This document shows positions 40,221 through 49,800 of a DNA stretch of 64,000 nucleotides, piece by piece. Source of the stretch: a virus; IMG/VR virus record IMGVR_UViG_3300042509_001112, positions 33,847 through 97,846 of that record; one strand, written 5' to 3'. How positions within the stretch are numbered: position 1 is the first letter of the stretch; every line of letters starts with the position of its first letter. Below the pieces are notes generated by a model. The model saw only the letters and a list, made by a program, of their open reading frames with translations. It had not been told where the DNA came from and searched no databases. A program made the position numbers and the translations under genes.

Positions 40221-43106
40221 ATGCCAGATAAGAAACAAGAAATAATACAAGAACCTATGAATAAAAAACAAACATATACAGCATCTCCCAATCTTAAAAA
40301 GATGGGTAAATCTACAGGTAGAGAATATGTAGATGGACAATGGATAGAAACTAAATCTAAAGGTGGAACAGTTAAAAAATATGCACTTGCAGGAACTATA
40401 CCTCCTATAGATGCACTAAATACAGCAGGAGCAGCTGGTGCCACAGGTGCTGCTGGAAAATTTAAAAATTATTTTAAATCTGATGCTGGTAAATCAGATA
40501 TTAAATCAATAATACAAGGATTACCTAGTTTAACTGATGGAAATCAACAACAAACTTCACAAGATCCTAATGCTCCTGTTAAAAAAAGTACAGGTAAAAC
40601 TATAGGTGGAATTGCTGGTGGAATTGCTGGTCTAGCATTAGCTCCATTTACTGGAGGAATTAGTACCGTAGTAGGTCCTGCATTAGGAAGTATGATTGGT
40701 GGAGGAATAGATAATGTTCAGTACAAAAATAAAACTAAAGATTATAATGATCAACAAAATGCAATGACTTCTAATATAGCTGGTAACTTTAATCCTAATG
40801 CTCAAACTAAGCAATTTAAAAAAGGTGGTGAGTTAATTAAACGTGCAGATGGTTCTTATTCTCAAAGAGGTCTTTGGGATAATATAAGAGCTAATAAAGG
40901 TAGTGGTAAAACTCCTACTAAAGAGATGCTTAAACAAGAAAAAAAGATTAAAGCTAAAATGGCTAAAGGTGGTATAGATACTAGTAACTCTATGAGTGGT
41001 CCTAAGTATGCTAAAGGTGGTTTTGATGCTAATAATCCTGCTATGGGTAATACTACACAATATGCACCTGATGCAGAATTTTTTACTAATAGTGAAGCTC
41101 CTGCAAGTGCTAGTAATTTTGCTGTAGATTATGGAAGTAGAAGAAGTCCTGCTCAAACTCAAACTCAATCAAAACAAAAACCTGCTATTAATGTAACAGA
41201 TCCTAATGATCCTAGATTAAAAGCTTATAATGATAGTTTAAATTTAAATAAAAATTATACCAATCAAATAAATTCATTAAGAGAAGAACTTAAGTCAGAT
41301 AATCAACAACTAAAAACTAAAGGTTCTATACCATTTCAAAGATTTGAATTTAGAAATAATTATATGAATGATCCTATAAAACCTTCTCAAATTATGTATT
41401 TTGATAATGGAATTGAAAATTTTGAAGATTATTATTATTGGGAATTTCCTTATTACAAAGCTCCAGTACAACCGTATAAACTTGTTTCTCCTTCAATTAC
41501 AAATAAACCAACAACACCAAAATCTAATAATTTAGTAAAACCTGCTCCAAGAGAAACTTTAAATAAAATGCCTATATCACCAATTAAAAAATTAGATACT
41601 AATTCAATTCAAGCACAACCTAATTTACAAACTAAAGAAATTCCTACAACACCTTCTTCAAATATTAAAGACCAACGTACTTACACTGCTTCTAAAATGT
41701 TAGGAAAAATGAATAAACCTACTGGATATATTAATGAAGGTATGAATGAAGGAAGACAAGAAATTACTAAATCTAAAGGTGGTGTAGTTAAAAAGTATGT
41801 GAAAGGTGGTATGCTTAAACCTATGGGTAATGATATGTATGAAGTTAAATCATATAAGAAAGGTACTGATAAGGTAGAGTACAGACCTAATGTATTTATT
41901 GATAATAAAGAGATTATACGCAAGAATCCTGATGGATCTACTCAAATACTTAGTGATGATTTAGGATACGCTAAAGTAGCTAAAAACATTGCTAGAGCTA
42001 AAGGTGGTAATATAACTGATAATCAATTTGATCAATTATATATGAATCAAGAAATGTCTAAAGCTAGTAAAGGTAAAGGTAATAAATATGTGGAAGGTGG
42101 TACTGATGGTCCTAAAGATACTAAAAATTTTCAAGATTGGTTAGATATAAATCAACCTACTTGGCTAAAAGGTAAATCTTTAAATAAAGGTGCTGGTTAT
42201 GGTACTTATGGACCTAATACAACTGCTGCTTATAAAAAGTATGGTAATGTTTATGAAGCTAGATTTACTCCTCCTGAAGTTAAAGATGAAGGATTTGTTA
42301 ATTTAGATGGTACTAAAGAACCTATATTATCATCACCTACTGTAAGTAAAGATTTAGAAAATAGTATATTAAAAGGTCCTAGTGATGGTTATTCATGGCA
42401 ACCTTCAAATTTATCAACAAAACCGCCTAAAGATAAAAAATCTCTTGATACTAAAGTTAACCCATTAGGTTATTTATCTAGTCTTGCTGGACCTGCTTAT
42501 AATATTGCTCAAGGTTTAAAAGGTGGTGATCCAGTTGATTTTGAAAGAATGAATACTAAGTATCAATTTGCTGATCCTAGAGGTGCTATGGCTGCAGCTA
42601 GTAGAGGAGTAACATCTGCTTACAATGCTGCTAAAAATGCTGCTAAAACTACAACTACTAGTGCTGGTGAGTATCTTGCTAATATGGGAAATTTAGCTAG
42701 TAAAGAAGGTATGGATAGAGCTAGTGCTTTAACTGCTATTAAAGCTCAATATGATATGGCTAATACACAAGGTTTAAATCAAACTAACTTAGCTAAAGAT
42801 CAATATAATGCTCAAACTCAAATGCAAGAATCTATTGCTAGACAACAAGAACAAGATGCAGCTAGAAATGCTCTTAGTCAAGGTTTAAGTAATATAGGTC
42901 AAAATACTATGGGTTATACTTCTGAAAGAAATAGAGCTAAATCTGATAAATTAATGGCTGGAATGCTTAATGAAAATTATGAAGTAGTATATAATAAAGA
43001 TACTGATAGTTATGAGATACAACCTAAGAAAGGGAAAAAATCAGGATCTAATGTTATAAGTACTTTTGGTGAACCTCCTAAAAAAGAAGAATCTTCTAAT
43101 AAATAA
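40221..43106 (+). CDS. Virion cargo-like protein with KxGG repeats and internal duplication
   Basis: 961 aa. A TYTAS...GK...TKSKGG-VKKY segment occurs twice (about residues 16-58 and 485-533), and KGG-type motifs recur at least eight times (KKGGELIK, AKGGIDT, AKGGFDA, VKGGMLK, AKGGNITD, VEGGTDG). A glycine-zipper helix (IGGIAGGIAGLALAPFTGGIS, about 130-165) could insert in a membrane. The last 200 residues are alanine-rich helices ending before a lysine-rich tail. These features and the place after the muzzle suggest an internal protein ejected with the DNA. Confidence 0.7.
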   Translation: MPDKKQEIIQEPMNKKQTYTASPNLKKMGKSTGREYVDGQWIETKSKGGTVKKYALAGTIPPIDALNTAGAAGATGAAGKFKNYFKSDAGKSDIKSIIQGLPSLTDGNQQQTSQDPNAPVKKSTGKTIGGIAGGIAGLALAPFTGGISTVVGPALGSMIGGGIDNVQYKNKTKDYNDQQNAMTSNIAGNFNPNAQTKQFKKGGELIKRADGSYSQRGLWDNIRANKGSGKTPTKEMLKQEKKIKAKMAKGGIDTSNSMSGPKYAKGGFDANNPAMGNTTQYAPDAEFFTNSEAPASASNFAVDYGSRRSPAQTQTQSKQKPAINVTDPNDPRLKAYNDSLNLNKNYTNQINSLREELKSDNQQLKTKGSIPFQRFEFRNNYMNDPIKPSQIMYFDNGIENFEDYYYWEFPYYKAPVQPYKLVSPSITNKPTTPKSNNLVKPAPRETLNKMPISPIKKLDTNSIQAQPNLQTKEIPTTPSSNIKDQRTYTASKMLGKMNKPTGYINEGMNEGRQEITKSKGGVVKKYVKGGMLKPMGNDMYEVKSYKKGTDKVEYRPNVFIDNKEIIRKNPDGSTQILSDDLGYAKVAKNIARAKGGNITDNQFDQLYMNQEMSKASKGKGNKYVEGGTDGPKDTKNFQDWLDINQPTWLKGKSLNKGAGYGTYGPNTTAAYKKYGNVYEARFTPPEVKDEGFVNLDGTKEPILSSPTVSKDLENSILKGPSDGYSWQPSNLSTKPPKDKKSLDTKVNPLGYLSSLAGPAYNIAQGLKGGDPVDFERMNTKYQFADPRGAMAAASRGVTSAYNAAKNAAKTTTTSAGEYLANMGNLASKEGMDRASALTAIKAQYDMANTQGLNQTNLAKDQYNAQTQMQESIARQQEQDAARNALSQGLSNIGQNTMGYTSERNRAKSDKLMAGMLNENYEVVYNKDTDSYEIQPKKGKKSGSNVISTFGEPPKKEESSNK

Positions 43107-43130
43107 ATAATTAATAACTATAATAAAAAT

Positions 43131-43167
43131 AATAATAGTAGTCTTAATAAATAGGACTACTATTATT
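43131..43167 (+). terminator. 13-bp intergenic hairpin
   Basis: AATAATAGTAGTC (43131-43143) and GACTACTATTATT (43155-43167) are exact reverse complements with an 11-nt loop, in the 84-nt gap before the next giant gene. The downstream sequence is A+T-rich without a clean T-run, so it may be a weak terminator or an RNA-processing stem. Confidence 0.6.
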
Positions 43168-43190
43168 ATATTAATAATAAAAAAATAAAC

Positions 43191-45254
43191 ATGAGATTTT
43201 TTCAACCAACACCAACTCAATATGTACCTCAATATACTCCTTTAAATTTAGAGTTAATGAAACAAACTTTAGATGCTAGAGAGATGCAAGATTTAAAAGC
43301 TGAAGATGCATTAGCAGAAGCTGCTAATAGTCTTGTAGTGAAAGGAGGAATGTACACTAAGCCTGAAGAAATAGAAGAAGTAAATAATTATTTACAATCT
43401 AATATAAATAATGTTGCTCAAAAATTGCATGCTGGTGATATTGATGCTAAAGATGCTGTATTAAATATTAATAGATTAAAAACATTCTATAATACACATC
43501 CAAGTGTACAGTTTTTTAAAGAAGATGAAAATTTAACTAATCTTACTAGAACAGCAATGACTCAAGGCAAACTAAACAATGCTGTAAGTCCTGGTGCTAC
43601 ATATTTTGATAATCAACTTAAAATCAATAGACCTATTAGTTGGAAAGAAGGTAAAGAAAGTTTAGCTAATGCTTACAATTTTAAAACTCCTACAAGTATT
43701 GATGCTGAACAAAATTATGGTAAAAGATATGCTGATATAAAACCTAGTTCGCTTATACAAGAATATGCTAATCAAAATGGATTTACATTTCAACGTGATT
43801 CAGCAACTGGATTACCTTTAGTAATAGATAAAAAAACAGGAAGAGTTGATGAGCAAGTTACATGGCAAATGTTATATGATGCTGGATTAACAATGGCTCC
43901 TGATGAATTAAAAAATTCAGCTACTGATTATGTTCAATATCAAAAAGCAAGATATAAAAATTATACACCACAACAATTTGCTAGAGAATTTGCTAATGCA
44001 GGTGCTGCTAAAATATTTACTAAGACAGGTATAACTAGTGAAAACAAATATAATGTTTTAGAATCTTTATATAATGCAGAACAAGCTGCTGCTGCGGCTG
44101 CTGCTATAAATCAAGATTTTGAAGCTCCTACAGCTAATATTATTCCAAGTGATCAAGAATGGGGAATAAGACAAGGTAAATTTATTACCAATCCGTTTGG
44201 TTCTCCAGATAATTTACCTGATAATATGAATATAAATGATTTAGATAATCCTAATAGTACTACAGGATTAATAATAGCAAAAATTGCAACACCTGATGAA
44301 AGACATCAATATATTATAAATAACCCTAAAGCATCTTCAGAAGAAACTACTCCTAATTGGAATTTAGTACAACCATATGATTTACCTGAAACAGAAAAAA
44401 AATATTTTGAAAACTGGTTAAAAAATAATAAAAAACATGGATATATGTATGATAACTACATAGTAAATAATCCTAATAAAGTGGATATAAATCCTAAAAA
44501 ACTTGCTGGAATATATAAAGATTTCTTTAATGATATGAAAGAATATACTCAAGATATTGTTAAAACAGCTTCTACAGCATCACAAGTTAATTATTATTCA
44601 GATGCTTCTATAAATGATGATTTGAAAAAAGGTCAATACGGTGAAGCTCGATATAAACAACAAGCTCAAAGAGTTTGGACAACATATGTAGGTAATAAAT
44701 CTACTGGTACAATATCTGATGTATTAATAAATGCAGCAAATAATAAAAGTAGAATATGGAGTATAACTGATAAAAAGTTTATCGATCCTAATAGTAAAGA
44801 ATGGATAGCAATAAATACAGATCATGGTAAAGTATCAGTACCTTCTTTAGGTAGAACTAATCCTGAAAATTTACTTAATGTGCTTACTGGTGATGAAACA
44901 TTTAAAAATGGTATAACATTTTCTACACCTGATGGTAAACAATATTTAATTGAAGATCGCACATATGGTGTTGGTGATTATAATAAAGCTGAACCATTTG
45001 TTACTGAACTTTATAGAAAAGGTAAAATGGCTTTAGGACAACCTGTAAAAACAAATTGGGATAATGATAATGATATAATATATAAAATTGATAAAGATAA
45101 TCAAGTTATCTTATTAGATAAAACAGGTACTAAAGATATTGGAGTATTTAAAAATACTGCTGATATGAGTTATCAATTAGTGCAAAAAAATAATCCATTT
45201 GTTAAAGAAGCTTTAGTACCAAAAAAAACTAAATCTACTACTGGAAAAAAGTAG
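43191..45254 (+). CDS. Giant virion protein, zero-frame part (687 aa) of a frameshift pair
   Basis: 687 aa ending at TAG 45252-45254. It starts MRFFQPTPTQYVPQYTPLNLELMKQTLDAREMQDLKAEDALAEA, a pattern I associate with crAss-like virion proteins placed after the cargo gene, and is helical and hydrophilic throughout, with an alanine run (EQAAAAAAAINQ, about 300). The C-terminus VPKKTKSTTGKK is a flexible linker, not a domain end, and the stop lies directly on the slippery A-AAA-AAG. I infer that a share of ribosomes shift -1 and make a 1201-aa fusion with the downstream frame; this 687-aa form would be the more abundant product. Confidence 0.78.
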   Translation: MRFFQPTPTQYVPQYTPLNLELMKQTLDAREMQDLKAEDALAEAANSLVVKGGMYTKPEEIEEVNNYLQSNINNVAQKLHAGDIDAKDAVLNINRLKTFYNTHPSVQFFKEDENLTNLTRTAMTQGKLNNAVSPGATYFDNQLKINRPISWKEGKESLANAYNFKTPTSIDAEQNYGKRYADIKPSSLIQEYANQNGFTFQRDSATGLPLVIDKKTGRVDEQVTWQMLYDAGLTMAPDELKNSATDYVQYQKARYKNYTPQQFAREFANAGAAKIFTKTGITSENKYNVLESLYNAEQAAAAAAAINQDFEAPTANIIPSDQEWGIRQGKFITNPFGSPDNLPDNMNINDLDNPNSTTGLIIAKIATPDERHQYIINNPKASSEETTPNWNLVQPYDLPETEKKYFENWLKNNKKHGYMYDNYIVNNPNKVDINPKKLAGIYKDFFNDMKEYTQDIVKTASTASQVNYYSDASINDDLKKGQYGEARYKQQAQRVWTTYVGNKSTGTISDVLINAANNKSRIWSITDKKFIDPNSKEWIAINTDHGKVSVPSLGRTNPENLLNVLTGDETFKNGITFSTPDGKQYLIEDRTYGVGDYNKAEPFVTELYRKGKMALGQPVKTNWDNDNDIIYKIDKDNQVILLDKTGTKDIGVFKNTADMSYQLVQKNNPFVKEALVPKKTKSTTGKK

Positions 45255-45290
45255 AATCTCCAGTAGAGGTTAAAGCTCGACCTGCTGGAG
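45245..45290 (+). promoter_or_regulatory. -1 programmed ribosomal frameshift signal
   Basis: A-AAA-AAG (45245-45251), the dnaX-type slippery heptamer, is in the correct phase and is followed at once by the zero-frame TAG. After a 6-nt spacer comes a stem-loop: CTCCAG (45258-45263) with CTGGAG (45285-45290) and inner AGGT (45267-45270) with ACCT (45280-45283). The -1 frame is closed by TAA at 45230-45232 upstream, so a shift can only happen in 45233-45251, exactly where the heptamer lies. Confidence 0.8.
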
Positions 45291-46795
45291 TTACTAGAGC
45301 TGAAAGTAATAACAATCCTGGAAATTTAAGAGGATGGGATATGCAATTACCTAAAGATGATAAAGGTTTTGATCAATTTCCTACTTTACAAAATGGATGG
45401 AGTGCTTTAAATAGACAAGTTAAAAAAGATGCTTTACCTGAAAGAAAGCATACTGTAGATACTTTTATTGAAAAGTATGCTCCTGCTTCAGATAATAATA
45501 AGCATAAAAACTATGTTAATTATTTTGTAGAAAATGTTAATAACGCAGCTAGAGAATTAGGTAAAGTTATAAAATTTACTGCTGATACACCTTTAAAAAC
45601 TATAGTAGATACTATAGGAGAGAAAGAAGTATCTAAAATTATATCTAAGAAAGAAGATATTAAAACTTATAAAAAGTTAGAGCAAGCTAATTTCTTTGAA
45701 ACTAAACCTGTAGTTAAACCAACAGTACCTGCTAAAAGAGATTTAAGTTTTATACCAACTAAAAAAGTTACTAAAAGTATAAAAGAAACAACTACAGATA
45801 AAGTAGTTGATTATATTAATAAAGCTCCTTGGTCAGAGCCTTCTAAATTAATTACTTATTTTTCAACTGTATATGATACCAAACAAAGAAGTGAAGGTAA
45901 AAATTTAAAAGAAGAAACTAAAGTTAAAACTCCAGTTGTAAATATAACTAATAAAGATAAAGTAAAATTAGGAAGTTCTTATAAAGATAGTAATGGGTTA
46001 GTTTATGGTAAAAGTGTAGTAGATATGTCTAATGGTATATATGTTACTTATCAACCTAGAAATGAAAAATCTAAAAACAGAAAAGATATTAATAACGCTA
46101 TTATGATTTCTGATTATCTATATGATATGGATTTTACAGATAATACAAATCATGAACATGCTCAAAATAGTTTAAATAAATTAAAATCTGGTAAAACAAC
46201 TCAAAAATTTGTTCAAGTGAGAGAACCTTCTAAAACAAAAGGAGAATATATAGTTAAAATTAAAAAAGTATCTGACTTAACAGAAAATGATTTTAAAAAT
46301 AATAATATATATAGACAGTCTTATGCTAAATTAAGTGATCTTGATATTACACCTGATGGTAAAAAAATTAAATTAACTAATTATGCTAAAAAATGGAATG
46401 TTGCTTTATTTGTAAATCAAGGCTTACCGTTTCATGAAGCAGTTGGTAGTGAGCATAATTTAAGATTGCCTGGAGGTAAGGGTAATTATGGTAAATATCA
46501 AAATATATCAGAACTAAAACAATTTGGACCTTATTTAGGAGGAACTGTAACTATAATATCAGATGATGGTAAAATAGTTAAAAAAGTTACTGGTGGTGTA
46601 GGAGATATAGTTGAAGAAGCTCAAAGAATTAAAAAACAAACTGATGGAAAAGAAGTTTATTTTTTACAATCCGATGCTGGAAGTATGAATGTTAAAGCTT
46701 TTGCTAAAAATAATAAACTTACAAAAGATCAATTAGGAATACTTAGAAATTTAGAACCACAAGCTGGAGCTGCTGAGATTTTATTAAATAAATAA
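45251..46795 (+). CDS. Frameshift extension: lysozyme-like / structural protein domain (514 aa)
   Basis: In the -1 frame the reading is open from 45233 to 46795. The first ATG is at 45341, but the sequence before it already codes protein: VESPVEVKARPAGVTRAE, then SNNNPGNLRGWD, continuing after the ATG as FDQFPTLQNGWSALNRQV and TVDTFIEKYAPASDNNKHKNYVNYF. The ESNNNPGNLR...F-F...G..AL...YAP pattern is that of phage virion muralytic (lysozyme-like) proteins. No ATG, GTG or TTG exists between 45233 and 45341, so the full domain is reached only by frameshifting. Toward the C-terminus there is an L,D-transpeptidase- or protease-like unknown region (VAL-FVNQGLPFHEAVGSEHNLRLPGGKGNYGKYQ). Confidence 0.72.
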   Translation, partial: VESPVEVKARPAGVTRAESNNNPGNLRGWDMQLPKDDKGFDQFPTLQNGWSALNRQVKKDALPERKHTVDTFIEKYAPASDNNKHKNYVNYFVENVNNAARELGKVIKFTADTPLKTIVDTIGEKEVSKIISKKEDIKTYKKLEQANFFETKPVVKPTVPAKRDLSFIPTKKVTKSIKETTTDKVVDYINKAPWSEPSKLITYFSTVYDTKQRSEGKNLKEETKVKTPVVNITNKDKVKLGSSYKDSNGLVYGKSVVDMSNGIYVTYQPRNEKSKNRKDINNAIMISDYLYDMDFTDNTNHEHAQNSLNKLKSGKTTQKFVQVREPSKTKGEYIVKIKKVSDLTENDFKNNNIYRQSYAKLSDLDITPDGKKIKLTNYAKKWNVALFVNQGLPFHEAVGSEHNLRLPGGKGNYGKYQNISELKQFGPYLGGTVTIISDDGKIVKKVTGGVGDIVEEAQRIKKQTDGKEVYFLQSDAGSMNVKAFAKNNKLTKDQLGILRNLEPQAGAAEILLNK

Positions 46796-46801
46796 AATTA
46801 A

Positions 46802-46817
46802 CAAATAGAAATATTTG
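46802..46817 (+). repeat. Small intergenic hairpin
   Basis: CAAATA (46802-46807) and TATTTG (46812-46817) pair exactly around a GAAA (GNRA) tetraloop, 7 nt after the stop of the frameshift extension. There is no T-run; a 3'-end stabilising stem is the most that can be suggested. Confidence 0.4.
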
Positions 46818-46848
46818 ATTTAATAATACCAATAAATAAATAAATAAC

Positions 46849-49800
46849 ATGCCTGAAAATAATAATACATATTTATCTCAATTTAAACCTCAAGATTTTA
46901 GTGGTTTATTAGCAGTTGCACCAAAAGGTGCTACTACTATGTATGGATTTAAAGAATCTCAATACGCAAAGGATTTTAATGTACCTATGTATGGTGAGAT
47001 GTCTGATAAAGTAGCTGCATTACAAGAAGCTAGAGCTCAAGAACAACCTTTTTATGATAAACTTGCTAACAGTACACTTAAATTAGCTGCTGTTGCTGGT
47101 ACTACATTTGTAGATATATATGCTGGTACTGCTACAGGTTTAATTAACATGGGATTAAAAAGTACTGAATTATTAATTGATAATAAAGAAGATAATTGGT
47201 GGGATGCAACTAAATCTGTTGTTAATGCTTTTGTTAATAATCCTACATCTGTAGCTCTTAATAGTTTTAATGATTGGCTTGATAGTGATGTTTTAGTTAA
47301 TTATAGAACTAAAAAAGAAATGGATAATGAGTGGTGGCAAAATGCTTTAAGTGCTGAAGGTGCTGCTAACTTTTGGGGAGAAAATATATTAAAGAATGCT
47401 GGTTTTATGGTAGGTGCTATGAGTGCTAGTAAATTAGTTGGAGCTGGATTATCTAGATTAGTTAAATTAGAAGCAGCAAGAACTGAATTTAAAACCATAC
47501 AAAATGCTGCTACAAAATTAGGATTAGGTGAAGATATAGCTGCTAAAAATATGGATGAAATTATGAATATTGCTAGAAATAATCCAGCAATGTATGGAGC
47601 AGCATCTGAATCTGTTATAAAAGATTTAGGAAATGCAGCTCAAAAAGTTAGAGCTAAAACTTTTCAAGTACAAGCAGGAGCAGCAACATTAGGTGCTTTT
47701 GGTGAAGCTAGAATGGAAGCTATTGGTAATGGTAATCAATATAGAGAATCTTTATTAATGCCTTTAAATCAAAAATATAAACAAGGTTTAATTACTGAAG
47801 ATGAATATAATGAAGAGTTAAAAAAGATTGATAAACAAGTAGAAGCATATCAAAATGTTTCTTGGTTATCAAATGCTTTATTATTAACTGGAAGTAATTA
47901 TTTAGGATGGAGAGATAGCTTTTTAAAACCTTATGATTATAATGCAAAAAATATAATAGGTAAAAGAGAAGGTAGTATTGCTAAAGGATATAATTATGTA
48001 GCCCCACCAATATTTACAACAGCACTTAAAAGAAAAGCTGTTGATGCTTTCAGAGAATCTCAAGAAGAACAAGCACAGTTTTTTATAGATAAAGCTACAG
48101 GTAGTTATATTAATGCATTATATAATGGTAATGATTATGCACAAAGTTTAGGTAAAGCATTATCTGAAGGTTTTTCTGAAACTTATGGTTCTGCTGAAGG
48201 TTGGGAGAATGCATTTGCTGGAGCTTTATTTGGTGCAGTAGGTGTACCAGGTGTTGGTGGTGGTTTTAGGAGTGAATATAAAAATCTTAAAGCTAAAACT
48301 GCTGAAGAAGCTGCTGCTATAGAAAATCTTAATAAGTTTATTCAAGAAGGTAATTTAACTAATAATAAAGATTCTATATTAGCTAAAGCTTTTTATAGTA
48401 ATATTGCTTTATCAGGTGATCAAAATAATGCTGTTCTTGAAAATGATAGAAAAGCATATGAAGATTTAAAACATCAAAAGTTTTTTAATTTAGCTAATGC
48501 TTTTATTGATGCAGGTAAGTATGAAGATTTTTTAGATTTAATAGAATCTGAAGCAGATTTAGATGTTGAAGAAATTAAAAAGAAATATAGTTATAAAAAT
48601 TCTGATGGTGTAGAAGTAAGTTATTTTGAAAATAAAGATGCTAGTGAAATTAAATCAACTATTGCTAGTACAATTAATAAAGTTAAAACAGAGTATCAAA
48701 ACCTTAGAGATTTAAAAGATAGTTTATCAACTCTATATCAAAATACTTTTGTTAAAATAAAAGATGAGAATGGTAAAGATGTTGAAATATTAGCTAGAGA
48801 TATGATTACCCAAATGTTTTATATGGGTAAAAAAAGAGATGAAAGGATAACAGATTTAAGAGCTAAAATATCTGATATATTAACTAGAAACTATAAAGTA
48901 AGTAGTGATAAAAATGCTGATCAAGTAAGTAATGTAATGAACTTACAAAAACTTGTTGATGATAGTTTTACAAAAGATTTTGAAGGAGGTAAAGCTAATA
49001 GAAATGCTATTATTGATGAGTTTAATAAATTTACAAATACTCTTGATGATAAACTCAATGGTGTTGATATTAAACAAACTAGACAATTATTTCAAGATTA
49101 TCTAGATTTAATTACTGAAAGAGCAATTGCTAATATTAATTTAGCTCAACTTAGTAAGAATGATTTTTCTGATTTAGTAACTGCAATTAATAAAAGAATT
49201 GAAGAAGCTAATGCAGCTAAAAATCAAAAAGAAATGAATGAGTTTAATGCTGAATTAGATGATGAAGCTAAACTTAATTTTGTTAAAAATAAAGCTAAAG
49301 AAGCTGGTTATGTAGATAAAGATGGTAATCCTTATTTTGGTAAATTCTTTACCATGACTGATAGTAAAGGTACTAGAACATTTGAAATAGATCCTAGTAA
49401 TGCTGTTGAGATTAGAAAAGATTTAATTGCTGAAAGAGATGGTATTATAGCTGAGATGGATCCTAAGAATGTAGATGGTATAAAACAAGTTACACTTGAT
49501 TATGAAGAATTAATTGCACAAGCAATTGCTGCTAATACAGCAGGAGGATTTATTAAAAATCTTGAAGATAATGCTTATATTGTAGGTAAAGATGGTAAAG
49601 AAATTTCTTTTGATGATAAATTTGCTATTGAATATTATAATAAAATAAAATTTTTATCTAAAGAAGAAGCTAAAGCATTAAAAATTAAATTAAATATTAT
49701 AAGAACTAATCAAGCTAAAATTGATGCTTTGCAAAAATTAGCTAATGAATTAGATCGTGATATTGTAAAAGAAGTTGATAGTATTAAAAATGAATTACTT

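Noticed and set aside
40833-41168. Minus-strand serine/threonine-rich frame
   Set aside because: Antisense of the repetitive KGG-containing cargo gene; composition is explained by the opposite strand.
45252-45254. Suppressor reading of the TAG stop (recoded genetic code)
   Set aside because: Reading through TAG in the same frame meets another TAG and a TAA within 100 nt and does not restore the downstream domain; the -1 frame does. TAG also ends other genes normally, for example at 17437-17439.
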